From DATKDP01 sp035546335 (GTDB taxonomy: Bacteria > Acidobacteriota > Thermoanaerobaculia > Gp7-AA8): DNA of 7,930 nucleotides. A program made the translations under genes and the position numbers. Below the pieces are notes generated by a model that was given only the letters and a program-made list of their open reading frames with translations, was not told the origin of the DNA and ran no database searches. Position 1 is the stretch's first letter; every line of letters starts with the position of its first letter. Below are positions 1 to 6,977 of this stretch, piece by piece. The stretch is from NCBI GenBank assembly GCA_035546335.1, contig DATKDP010000156.1, forward strand, positions 1 through 7,930. Reading direction: 5' to 3'.

Positions 1-334
1 ACCGTCGAGCGAAGCAGGACCTCGTACTGATTCGATTTGTCCAGCGGCAGCTCAACGACCGCTCCCGAGATCGGCGCGTCCGACAGCCAGCGGTACACCG
101 GCGGCGTCTCCACCGTGTGGTACCAGCGGAGAGGGGCGGCGCGCAGCTCGAGGAGAATCAGGAGGCCAACGATCGAGCCGGCGATGATCCGGAGGTGTCT
201 CTTCGGCACGCTCGCGAACAGAGCGGCTGCGCCAATTGACGCAAGTCCGACAAGACCCGTATAGGCAATCATCGCCCAGCGTGCCGGAACCCTGATGCCC
301 GCAAAGAGAGGAACGTGCTCGAACAGGAATCGGT

Positions 335-337
335 AAA
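335..337 (-). other. Frameshift 3: apparent 1-base loss in a T run
   Basis: On the minus strand the frame running through VLLWVILGFLGSLGLHFAF gives way to YRFLFEHVPLFAGIRVPAR in the -1 frame. The junction is TTT; a fourth T would read F-A-F-Y-R-F without interruption. If left unrepaired, the earlier frame reaches a stop about 15 codons later. Confidence 0.7.
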
Positions 338-689
338 GGCGAAGTGAAGCCCGAGGGATCCAAGAAAACCGAGAATGACCCAGAGCAGGACTGCGGTCGA
401 TTCGAGCCTTTCCTCCGGCGAGCGCGATCGTCGAAGCCCGGCGATCACGCCGGCTGCCGCGAACAGGACCAGCAGCAGGCCCGGAAACAGCCACCGCTCC
501 GGATCCGTCGTCGGATCCGCCAGCCATTTCCGGTAGACGCGGCTGTGAAAACTGCTGGCGAACCAGTCGGTGGGAACCGCCGAGTACTGAAGGGTCTCAT
601 CAGCGTCACCCCGCAGCCCGTAGTCGAGAGCCGCCTTTCGATACGGAAGAAGAAACGGGAGAAGGATGAGAATGCTGAGACTCGTCGTG

Positions 690-726
690 ACTCGTGACCA
701 ATGGGCGAAACCAATATCGCGGGTTT
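690..726 (-). other. Frameshift 2: apparent 1-base gain
   Basis: The second frame is convincing through FGSLAAGMTFLLFALHEQRW. The third frame becomes convincing by VTTSLSILILLPFLLPY. The shift is +1 and lies somewhere between them. The adjoining AAA and CCC runs (minus strand, 721-726) are the likeliest place, but the exact base cannot be fixed by eye because the stretch RNPRYWF or RDIGFAHW is plausible in either frame. Confidence 0.6.
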
Positions 727-905
727 CTCCATCTCTGTTCGTGAAGCGCGAAGAGCAGGAAGGTCATGCCGGCTGCCAAGGATCCGAACGCGAACCAGTG
801 AAGATTCGTCAGCCCGTGCCAGAGCGTCGCGCCTCCAATGCCCGCAGCTCGCAGCCAGGAATCCCTGCGGCGATATGCCACCAGCGATGCGAGCAACAGG
901 GGCAG

Positions 906-908
906 CCC
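906..908 (-). other. Frameshift 1: apparent 1-base loss
   Basis: Reading on the minus strand, the first frame ends sensibly at HMWPAG, and sensible membrane protein resumes as LPLLLASLVAYRRRD in the frame shifted by -1. The junction is a run of three G (minus strand) at 906-908. Restoring one G gives W-P-A-G-L-P-L-L without a break. Downstream of this point the original frame turns Cys- and Trp-rich and loses hydrophobic pattern. Confidence 0.7.
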
Positions 909-1393
909 GCCGGCCACATGTGTTGCAGATGCGAAAGATGAGTGAATCGCCAGGGAAGAAAGGCGAAGAAGATTCCGGCGACGATACCCGCTCCAGTCGA
1001 GCCGGTGAGGATCCGCCCGAGCAGATAGGCTCCCCAACTCGTGAAGATGAAGCCGAGGATGAGGGCAACATTGTGAGCGAGCAGCGGCTCGACGCCAATC
1101 GCTCGCAGGGGAAACAGCAGGAGGGCAATCCCGATGAGGTTCTCGCTGAAGGCGAGCGTCCAGGAGAGCGGATGGAAGATGTTCGCGTGAAAGAGCTGCA
1201 GTGGGCTCGTTCGTGCCGCATGCCAGACCCAGTCGAGAATCCAGACGTTGATGTAGGGGTCGGCGGGAAAGGCGACGGCGGAGCTCATCCCTATTGCGAG
1301 CGGCCATGTCATCGCGAGCGTGAGAATTGCGAAGAGGACGACTACCGCAAGCTCACGGGTCGCCGATCGCCGCGCATCGCGTGAGATTCCCAT

Positions 1394-1517
1394 CGTTTCG
1401 TGGCTGCGAAGCTACACCAGGGAGGGATGTCGCGCCAATCCGTTGAATGAGTCAGAGCGCCGCACTCATCAAACCTCGCCCTCTTCCAGTCTCATCTATG
1501 ATCGGCTTCGTACGCCG
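1394..1517. promoter_or_regulatory. Divergent intergenic region with weak promoter-like elements
   Basis: This 124-nt gap separates the 5' ends of the two divergent membrane protein genes and must carry promoters for both. On the plus strand a TATGAT hexamer at 1497-1502 resembles a -10 box. It would put the transcript start about 8 nt before the ATG at 1518, giving a nearly leaderless message and fitting the lack of a Shine-Dalgarno sequence there. No good -35 box accompanies it. On the minus strand, TTGGCG and TAGCTT with 18-nt spacing are only a poor sigma-70 match. These are weak calls made by eye. Confidence 0.3.
1447..1469. repeat. Inverted repeat ATGAGT-N11-ACTCAT, possible operator
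   Basis: Two perfect 6-nt arms (1447-1452 and 1464-1469) are separated by 11 nt within the divergent intergenic region. The left arm overlaps TGAGTCA, itself palindromic. Spacing and location would suit a dimeric repressor acting on both promoters, but 6-nt arms also occur by chance and no regulator gene is nearby. Confidence 0.25.
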
Positions 1518-3869
1518 ATGTTCACGATCCTGCTCGAGTCGATTCTCGTGGTCACGGCCATCGTTGCCGGAGCGATGCTGCTCACGGCTGCGCTTCGCCG
1601 GTGGATCGAGCCGGTGCCATGGCGCATCGCATACCTCCTCCTCGCCGTCACCCTCGGCTTTCTCGGCGGGGACCTCTGGCTTTCGCATCTTCCCGTCCCG
1701 CTCGACGAGGTGATGCGCGGCTACCCGTATCGTGGCGTCGCCGGCGAGGTCCATCCCACGAATGCTTTGACGAATGACACCGTCAAGCTCTTTCTCCCCT
1801 GGCTGAAGGTCGCTCGCGAGGAGATCTTCGCCGGACGCGCACCGTTATGGAACCGGTACTCCTTCTCCGGTTACCCGCTGCTCGGGAACGGCGAGAGCGC
1901 GCCCTTCTCCCCCTTCTTTCTCGCGACTCTGTTCGTGCCACTCCCGGCCCAGCTCGTTGCGATGGCGGGGCTGAAGATCTTCGCGTCGCTTCTGTTCGGA
2001 TATCTTTTTCTGAAGCGCGAGAAGATCAGTGACGGAGCGGCTTGTTTCGGAGCGACTGCGTTCGCACTGTCCGTCTATCAGACGGTCTATCTCCATTACT
2101 CGGCGGCAACCGTCTCCGCCCTTCTTCCCGCTGCAGCCTTCGCGTATGCGCGGGTCGCCGCCACCCGCCGGAAGGCGGACTTCGTTCTCGCTGCGCTCGT
2201 GGTCGCGACACTTCTGGCCGGCGGCCATCCCGAATCGGTCCTGCATGTCGCGATCGGAGTGGTGATCGTGCTGGCGATCGACCTCGCCACACGCACGGCC
2301 TCTTGGCGGAAGGCGGTCACCGGCTTCGTACGCGCGGCGATGGCGGCGCTCGCAGGGCTCGCGGTTTCGGCTCCGACGTGGGTTCCGGTTCTCGAGCAGG
2401 TGCGGATCAGCAGCCGTCTCGCCGCGATCCGCGCCGGTTGGGACCCGACGTTCTCGATGCCTTTCGATGCGGCGTGGACGCTGCTGAGCCCCGATCTCTT
2501 CGGCAATCCCGCCCGCGGTGATTGGGCCGGGGCGATGAACTACTCGATCATCGCGTCATCCTACGTGGGACTGCTCGTTCTCGGTCTCGCCGTGGCGAGC
2601 CTCCTTTCGCCAAAGTGGCGCGATCGTCTCTTCGCTCTCGCGGCGGTCGTCGTCTTTCTCGTCGCACTCGACTGGTCTCCCATCGCTCGCCTCGTGAACG
2701 CCATCCCGCCGTTTCATCTGGCGGCCGGCGACAAGCTCCGATTCGTATCGGTCTTCTTTGCTTCGGTTGCTGCGGGTCGCGCGGTCGATCGGATCCGGCA
2801 CGGCGCGTGGAGGTGGGCATTCGGCGCAAGCGGTTTCATCGCTGTTCTCGGCGCGTGGGCGCTTCTCGTGCGCAGGACCGAGTTGCTCGAAGGCTACCTG
2901 TTCGCCGGCGTCGTTGCCGTCCTCCTCTTCTGGGTCGGGGCCGGATTCGCGATGCGGTTTCGAAATGCCGCGGTCATTCCATGGGTGGCGCTGACGGTCA
3001 TCTGTCTCGAGCTCGCTGTGCTGAACGTGCCCTTCAATGCATCGGCTCATCGCCGCTACTTCATCCCGCAGCTTCCGATCGTCGATCATCTGAGGTCGAT
3101 CGCTCCGGAAGAGCCGTACCGCATCCTCGGGTTCGACTGGGTTCTGCTGCCGAACAATTCGGCGCAGTACGGGCTCGAGGACATCCGAGGCAGCGACCCG
3201 ATGGGATGGGCCGAGTACACCACGCTTCTGGAGCAGTTCGGCGTCCGCGAGCCGGGCACCGACGTCACCCGGATTCAGGACGTCGCGAATCCCGTCATCG
3301 ATTTTCTGAACGTCCGCTATCTGCTGCTCGAGCCGGGACTCGATCCCGGCGGCGGATGGCGGCTCGTCTACGAGGGTCCGGATGGCCGTCTGTACGAGAA
3401 CGAGGAAGCGCTTCCCCGCTTCTTCGCGCCGCGGAGACTCCGTTTGGATGCGGAGGAGCCATTCCGCATTTCGACCGTTGACGATTTCGCGGAGGTCGCG
3501 GCAGTCCGGAACTTGCCGGAGACCGCCAGCGGGATCAACGGGCGGATTCGCTCGATCTGGACGCGGCAGATGCATCCTCAGCGATTCCGGATGACGATCG
3601 ATGCCGAAGGGACGACCTTCATCGCCTCGAGTCAGCCCGCGATGCCGGGGTGGCGAGTGAGGGTCAACGGTCGCAAAACGCCGATCCACCGCGTCAACGG
3701 CGCGTTCATCGGCTTCTTCGTGACTCCGGGCACTTCGCGGATCGTTGTCGACTACTTCCCCTGGTCGTTTTGGGGGAGCGTGCCACTATCGCTCGCGGCG
3801 ATGGGGCTCCTATGGGTCTGCAGTGGGCGACGTTCGTCCTCGTCGGCTTCAGGAACGCGTGATGGGTGA
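1518..3869 (+). CDS. YfhO-family GT-C-like integral membrane protein
   Basis: The 783-residue product matches the bacterial YfhO family (GT-C-like fold; the Bacillus founder glycosylates lipoteichoic acid). Residues 1-50 hold two membrane helices. An outer loop with LDEVMRGYPYRG (62-73) and NDTVKLFLPW (86-95) is followed by the family hallmark GRAPLWNRYSFSGYPLLGNG (106-125). About ten more helices extend to roughly residue 503, covering a conserved AGDKLRFV (403-410). The C-terminal third is an outer globular domain: YRILGFDWVLLPNN (534-547), NPVIDFLNVRYLLLEPG (591-607), GRLYENEEALPRFF (623-636) and the typical PGWRVRVNGRKTPIHRVNGAF (710-730), then a last helix at about 749-768. The frame stays open upstream to 1320, but that extension is hydrophilic and overlaps the divergent gene, so ATG 1518 is preferred; an in-frame TTG at 1443 is the alternative. 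It probably transfers sugars from a polyprenyl carrier outside the membrane; substrate unknown. Confidence 0.87.
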   Translation: MFTILLESILVVTAIVAGAMLLTAALRRWIEPVPWRIAYLLLAVTLGFLGGDLWLSHLPVPLDEVMRGYPYRGVAGEVHPTNALTNDTVKLFLPWLKVAREEIFAGRAPLWNRYSFSGYPLLGNGESAPFSPFFLATLFVPLPAQLVAMAGLKIFASLLFGYLFLKREKISDGAACFGATAFALSVYQTVYLHYSAATVSALLPAAAFAYARVAATRRKADFVLAALVVATLLAGGHPESVLHVAIGVVIVLAIDLATRTASWRKAVTGFVRAAMAALAGLAVSAPTWVPVLEQVRISSRLAAIRAGWDPTFSMPFDAAWTLLSPDLFGNPARGDWAGAMNYSIIASSYVGLLVLGLAVASLLSPKWRDRLFALAAVVVFLVALDWSPIARLVNAIPPFHLAAGDKLRFVSVFFASVAAGRAVDRIRHGAWRWAFGASGFIAVLGAWALLVRRTELLEGYLFAGVVAVLLFWVGAGFAMRFRNAAVIPWVALTVICLELAVLNVPFNASAHRRYFIPQLPIVDHLRSIAPEEPYRILGFDWVLLPNNSAQYGLEDIRGSDPMGWAEYTTLLEQFGVREPGTDVTRIQDVANPVIDFLNVRYLLLEPGLDPGGGWRLVYEGPDGRLYENEEALPRFFAPRRLRLDAEEPFRISTVDDFAEVAAVRNLPETASGINGRIRSIWTRQMHPQRFRMTIDAEGTTFIASSQPAMPGWRVRVNGRKTPIHRVNGAFIGFFVTPGTSRIVVDYFPWSFWGSVPLSLAAMGLLWVCSGRRSSSSASGTRDG

Positions 3870-3873
3870 GAGG

Positions 3874-3879
3874 TATACT
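3874..3879 (+). promoter_or_regulatory. Candidate -10 element TATACT for the kinase gene
   Basis: TATACT lies just after the YfhO stop codon (3867-3869) and 28 nt before the kinase ATG. The expected -35 region, inside the end of the YfhO gene, shows no convincing match. The kinase may therefore have its own weak promoter, be read through from YfhO, or both. Confidence 0.3.
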
Positions 3880-3896
3880 CGATCTTTGGGAGTTCG

Positions 3897-3900
3897 GGAG
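3897..3900 (+). promoter_or_regulatory. Ribosome binding site GGAG setting the kinase start
   Basis: GGAG ends 7 nt before ATG 3908. This supports 3908 as the start rather than a GTG at 3866, which lies upstream of the Shine-Dalgarno site, would overlap the preceding stop codon, and would put a charged stretch ahead of the signal peptide. Confidence 0.6.
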
Positions 3901-3907
3901 TGATCGC

Positions 3908-6007
3908 ATGCCGATGGCCCGGTGGTTCTCCATCATCTCTTTCGCGATCTTCGCAGTGGCGGTCGGAGCGGATTCAGCGCACGATCACTATCGGGAAGGG
4001 CTGCAGGCCGCTGGCGCGAGAGAGTGGCAGAATGTCGTCGCGGCGATGTCACGCGCGATCGATGCAGATCCGCACGAGCGCGCTGCGTCCGACAGCGATC
4101 CCGTCTCGTACTATCCCTACTACTATCGCGGAATCGCCCTGTTTCACCTCGGCGAGCTGACCAGAGCGGCCAGGGACCTGGAACGGACGACGGGAGTCGG
4201 TCCTCTGGATCTCGGCTCGGTCGACACCTGGCGGATCCGGGTTCAGGAAGGTCGAGGGAACCGCCGGTCGGAGCCTCGAGTGGCTGTGCCACAGCGGCCT
4301 TCGCCTTCCAACCCGATTTCGCAGCGCCCCCCTTCAGGCCCGCGAGAGACGGCTTCTCCACCGACGGAATCGACCGCATCCGCGCATCCTCCTGCGGCGG
4401 TCTTTACAGTCGACGAGCTTCTCCGTGCCGAAGGGAGCGTCGCATTCAACACGCCCGGCGAGATGCGACTGGAGGAGTCCGCCGTGATCCAGCTTCTGCT
4501 GGATCCTTCGGCGATCTCGTTCGAGGCGTTAGCGGCTCGAATCGAGCAGAAGGGCGAGATCCAGACGGCCCGTGTCCGGATTTCAGATACCGTCGAGGCG
4601 AAGCTGGCCGGCTCCGCCTTCGACATCCGCGCGATCACACCGGAGGCACAGGCCGTCAGTGGTGAGGAGCCGACCGAGTGGCGGTGGGAGATCCAGCCGA
4701 GAGAGAAAGGGACGCAGCGTCTCTTCCTGACCCTCAATGCATGGCTTCCCTCGGAAGGAGGAGCGAGCGAAAGACGCCGCACCATCCGCACCTTCGAGAG
4801 GACGATCAGTGTCTTCGTACACGGGTCGCCTTGGAAGACCGTAACTTGGGTCGCACTCGCCCTGATGGTGCTCGCTCTTCTGATCATCATCCTGTTGCGT
4901 CGCGGCTCGAGCTCTCGGTCATCGTCTGCCGAGTCGCTGGTCGGGCCCGACAGCCCACGGTCAGCGCCGACCGACTCGCTGGTCGGGTCCGGCAGCCGGA
5001 CGCTGATCAAAGACGCCGGTGAGCAAGCCACTGCCGCCGGGTCCCGAGAGGAATCGATGACGGTGGCCGGTTGGGCGGCTCAGCGGCCTGCAGTGCCATC
5101 TCTTGCGGTCGGGGACGTGATCGCCGATCGATACGTGATCCTCCGAATGCTCGGCCAGGGTGGGATGGGGATCGTCCATGCCGCCGAGGATCGCGAGCTG
5201 CGCGGCGAACGAGTCGCTCTGAAGACGATGCTTCCCGGCATCGGCGTCAGCGATCACTCGATGGAGCGATTTCGGCGAGAGATCCAGTATGCGCGGCGCG
5301 TTGCTCACCCGAATGTGTGCCGGATCTTCGACCTCGGTCAGCATCGCACGACCGGGTGGAGTGCGCCGCTGTTCTTCGTCACCATGGAGCTCATCGATGG
5401 GATCACGTTGCGAGAGCGAGTCCGGACTCGAGGACCCTTCACGGAAGTCGAGGCGCTCCCGGTTCTCCTCCAGATCGCGGCTGGACTCGACGCCACGCAC
5501 CAGGCCGGACTGATCCATCGCGATCTCAAACCCGCGAACGTGATGGTCACCCGGAATGGTGAACGGACCGTCGTCATGGATTTTGGTCTGGCCCGGCTCC
5601 GAGGGGATGCCTCCGGCGAGATGTCGGTGACCGAGACGGGAGCGATGGTGGGGAGCCCCATGTACATGGCGCCCGAACAGCTTCAGGATGGCGCGATCTC
5701 TCCCGCGACGGACGTGTATGCCCTCGGGTTGATTCTTTACGAGATGCTGACCGGCCGGCGACCGGTCGCAGCGGAAAACGCGATGAGCATTCTGGCGAGT
5801 CGCCTTCACGAAGAGCCGGTGCCTCCGTCCGTGCACAGACCCGGCATCTCGCGCGTCTGGGAGGAGGTGATTCTTCGCTGCCTTTCTCGCCGGCCCGAGG
5901 ACCGCTATCCGACCGCGGGAGAGGTTGTGAGGACCCTGGGAAGCCGGCTCTCGGACGAGAAGGCGACGCGAGTTTCAGAATCACCGACGACAACCGGGTT
6001 CGGATGA
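3908..6007 (+). CDS. Membrane Ser/Thr protein kinase with TPR/beta-rich outer domain and C-terminal kinase
   Basis: The 699-residue protein starts with a signal peptide (2-20, ending AVAVGADS). A TPR-like segment follows (24-97; HYREGLQAAGAREW, then YYPYYYRGIALFHLGELTRA). Next are a Pro/Ser linker (120-163), a beta-rich module (165-305) with EEPTEWRWEIQP (253-264) and RRTIRTFERTISV (290-302), and one membrane helix (313-330). A low-complexity linker (331-400) leads to a complete Hanks-type kinase domain: GQGGMG loop (416-421), Lys439 in VALK, helix-C Glu458, HRDLKPAN (537-544; catalytic Asp539), DFG (558-560), APE (588-590), Asp602 in TDVYALG and Arg666. All catalytic residues are present, so activity is expected. 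Thr575 and Thr577 in the activation loop are candidate autophosphorylation sites. The signal peptide plus one helix places the kinase in the cytoplasm and the N-terminal half outside. The gene follows YfhO by 38 nt. Ligand and substrates cannot be read from the sequence. Confidence 0.92.
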   Translation: MPMARWFSIISFAIFAVAVGADSAHDHYREGLQAAGAREWQNVVAAMSRAIDADPHERAASDSDPVSYYPYYYRGIALFHLGELTRAARDLERTTGVGPLDLGSVDTWRIRVQEGRGNRRSEPRVAVPQRPSPSNPISQRPPSGPRETASPPTESTASAHPPAAVFTVDELLRAEGSVAFNTPGEMRLEESAVIQLLLDPSAISFEALAARIEQKGEIQTARVRISDTVEAKLAGSAFDIRAITPEAQAVSGEEPTEWRWEIQPREKGTQRLFLTLNAWLPSEGGASERRRTIRTFERTISVFVHGSPWKTVTWVALALMVLALLIIILLRRGSSSRSSSAESLVGPDSPRSAPTDSLVGSGSRTLIKDAGEQATAAGSREESMTVAGWAAQRPAVPSLAVGDVIADRYVILRMLGQGGMGIVHAAEDRELRGERVALKTMLPGIGVSDHSMERFRREIQYARRVAHPNVCRIFDLGQHRTTGWSAPLFFVTMELIDGITLRERVRTRGPFTEVEALPVLLQIAAGLDATHQAGLIHRDLKPANVMVTRNGERTVVMDFGLARLRGDASGEMSVTETGAMVGSPMYMAPEQLQDGAISPATDVYALGLILYEMLTGRRPVAAENAMSILASRLHEEPVPPSVHRPGISRVWEEVILRCLSRRPEDRYPTAGEVVRTLGSRLSDEKATRVSESPTTTGFG
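4931..5014 (+). repeat. Degenerate 42-nt tandem duplication in the kinase juxtamembrane linker
   Basis: Two adjacent 42-nt units (4931-4972 and 4973-5014) agree at 22 of their first 25 bases and diverge after that. They encode two copies of (E/D)SLVG, at residues 342-346 and 356-360. The unit is a multiple of three, so the frame is kept. It lengthens the Ser/Gly-rich linker between membrane helix and kinase domain and looks like a slippage or unequal-crossover product. Confidence 0.6.
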
Positions 6008-6024
6008 GCGTGTCTTTCAGGCAC

Positions 6025-6040
6025 GGCGCCAGCCGGCGCC
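6025..6040. terminator. GC-rich hairpin between convergent genes, weak terminator candidate
   Basis: GGCGCC, a 4-nt loop AGCC and GGCGCC form a perfect 6-bp all-GC stem 18 nt after the kinase stop and inside the 94-nt gap between the convergent kinase and binding-protein genes. No T run follows on either strand, so it is not a standard intrinsic terminator. It may act as a two-way 3'-end barrier, or it may be chance in GC-rich DNA. Confidence 0.3.
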
Positions 6041-6101
6041 CCGCATCGCTGCTCGAATCTCCAGGGGGCCCTGCCGCAACGCATCATTTCGATGAACGTG
6101 A

Positions 6102-6977
6102 TCATTGCAGGCGGAGCATCTCGCCGGCGACCTCCCGTTCGCTCTTCACTCGGCGATCGACCTGCTCGTTGAGTCGTCGCATCGCCGCGTCGTCGAAAAT
6201 CGCGGCGAGCGAGTCGAGTGCGGCTCGAGCGCTGGGGCACTTGCGTTCGATATCGCGTCGCGCGACGACCGCGGCCTCGTACGGCGGAAAGTAGTGGCGG
6301 TCATCCTCGAGTTGATGAAGCCCGAGCGTTTCGATCAGACCATCGGTCGAGTTCCCGGCGATCAGGTCCACCCGACCCGAGGCGAGCGCTTTGTAGGTAA
6401 GGCCGAGGTCCATCGTGATCGGAGGTTTCGCGAACCGGAATCCATACGCCTGTTGGAGTCCCGGCCAGCCGTCGGGCCGCTCGGTAAATTCGTATCCGAA
6501 GCCGGCCTGGAAGCGATCCGCGACTCGGTGCAGGTCGCCGATCGAGCGCAACCCGAGACGTTCCGAATCCGATCGCCGAACGAGCATAGCGAACGTATTG
6601 TCGAATCCGAGCCCGGGTCCCCAGTGGAGACCTCGCGCGCGGTAGCGCTGGCGGATGGTCCGGTTGACGGCCTCGCGATCGGACGAGGTCGGTTCGCCAA
6701 GAATCGCCGTAAGCGCTGTCCCCGAATACTCGACGTAGACGTCGAGCGAGCCGCCGGCGATCGCGCGATCGCAGACGAGCGTTCCTCCCAGGTTGAGACG
6801 CCGGTCGACCCGGCAGCCGGCCGCTTCGAGCCGCTGCGCCACGAGCTCGCCGAGGATCACCGACTCGGTGAAGTTCTTCGATCCGACCACGATTGAAGAG
6901 GGAGCGCCTTCCCGGCAGCCGGCGAGCGCGGCTGCGATGAACAGAAGGGTCATCCCGATCCGGAGCCTGCGCATCAT
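6102..6977 (-). CDS. Glycine betaine/choline-type ABC transporter substrate-binding lipoprotein (OpuAC domain)
   Basis: The 291-residue product has a lipoprotein signal: MMRRLRIGMTLLFIAAALAG then Cys21, with lipobox LAGC. Acylation at Cys21 would anchor it to the membrane. The mature part is an OpuAC-type binding protein of the OpuCC/OsmX/YehZ branch: IVVGSKNFTESVILGEL (29-45), GGTLVCDRAIAGGSLDVYVE (64-83) then YSGTAL, GFDNTFAM (124-131), GNSTDGLIETLGL (208-220) and LEDDRHYFPPYEAAVV (223-238). The family binds quaternary amines such as glycine betaine or choline in an aromatic pocket; the exact ligand is not readable here. ATG 6977 overlaps the permease stop as ATGA, implying translational coupling, and places the signal peptide at the N-terminus. 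A longer start at 7046 would add 23 mostly charged residues before the signal and is rejected. It is the last gene of the operon and convergent with the kinase. Confidence 0.9.
   Translation of the reverse strand: MMRRLRIGMTLLFIAAALAGCREGAPSSIVVGSKNFTESVILGELVAQRLEAAGCRVDRRLNLGGTLVCDRAIAGGSLDVYVEYSGTALTAILGEPTSSDREAVNRTIRQRYRARGLHWGPGLGFDNTFAMLVRRSDSERLGLRSIGDLHRVADRFQAGFGYEFTERPDGWPGLQQAYGFRFAKPPITMDLGLTYKALASGRVDLIAGNSTDGLIETLGLHQLEDDRHYFPPYEAAVVARRDIERKCPSARAALDSLAAIFDDAAMRRLNEQVDRRVKSEREVAGEMLRLQ

Larger units (their letters stand above)
1..1393 (-). pseudogene. GT-C-like polytopic membrane protein, broken by three frameshifts, 3' end outside window
   Basis: No single frame covers this region, but joining three minus-strand frames gives one continuous membrane protein of about 464 residues with no stop codon inside any segment. 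It starts MGISRDARRS, has a first membrane helix (AVVVLFAILTLAMTWPLAIG), then the loop FPADPYINVWILDW and the segment NIFHPLSWTLAFSENLIG. Further on come FLPWRFTHLSHLQHMWPAG, LPLLLASLVAYRRRD, LILLPFLLPYRKAALDYG, RWLFPGLLLVLFAAAGV, LYRFLFEHVPLFAGIRVPAR and, near the edge, PPVYRWLSDAPISGAVVELP. This order matches a common family of large multi-pass proteins, often labelled glycosyltransferase-like or hypothetical, with an acidic first outer loop as in GT-C enzymes. A role in moving sugars from polyprenyl carriers is inferred. Frame changes fall near 906-908, 690-726 and 335-337. Start 1393 has no clear Shine-Dalgarno sequence. It is divergent from the YfhO gene. It could be a recent pseudogene or an intact gene with sequencing indels. 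Confidence 0.72.

Noticed and set aside
445..1384. Open plus- and minus-strand frames overlapping the left membrane protein, such as 701-1384 plus and 445-1221 minus
   Set aside because: Their products are Arg/Ser/Glu-rich with no domain pattern, while the repaired minus-strand frame gives a recognisable membrane protein over the same bases.
2522..3689. Long open frames inside the YfhO gene (2522-3481 plus; 2556-3689 minus)
   Set aside because: Low-complexity Arg-rich translations typical of GC-rich shadow frames; the YfhO frame shows family motifs throughout.
3866..3907. GTG 3866 as the kinase start
   Set aside because: It lies ahead of the GGAG site and adds 14 residues before the signal peptide; ATG 3908 has proper spacing.
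4961..5836. Minus-strand frame of 291 codons opposite the kinase domain
   Set aside because: The other strand encodes every kinase motif; this frame has His/Arg-rich content and no recognisable domain.
6062..6073. CAGGG-GG-CCCTG palindrome as a terminator
   Set aside because: A 2-nt loop is too tight for a stable hairpin and there is no T run.
6105..6896. Plus-strand frame of 263 codons opposite the binding protein
   Set aside because: The minus strand encodes a clear OpuAC lipoprotein; the plus frame is an Arg/Glu-rich shadow.
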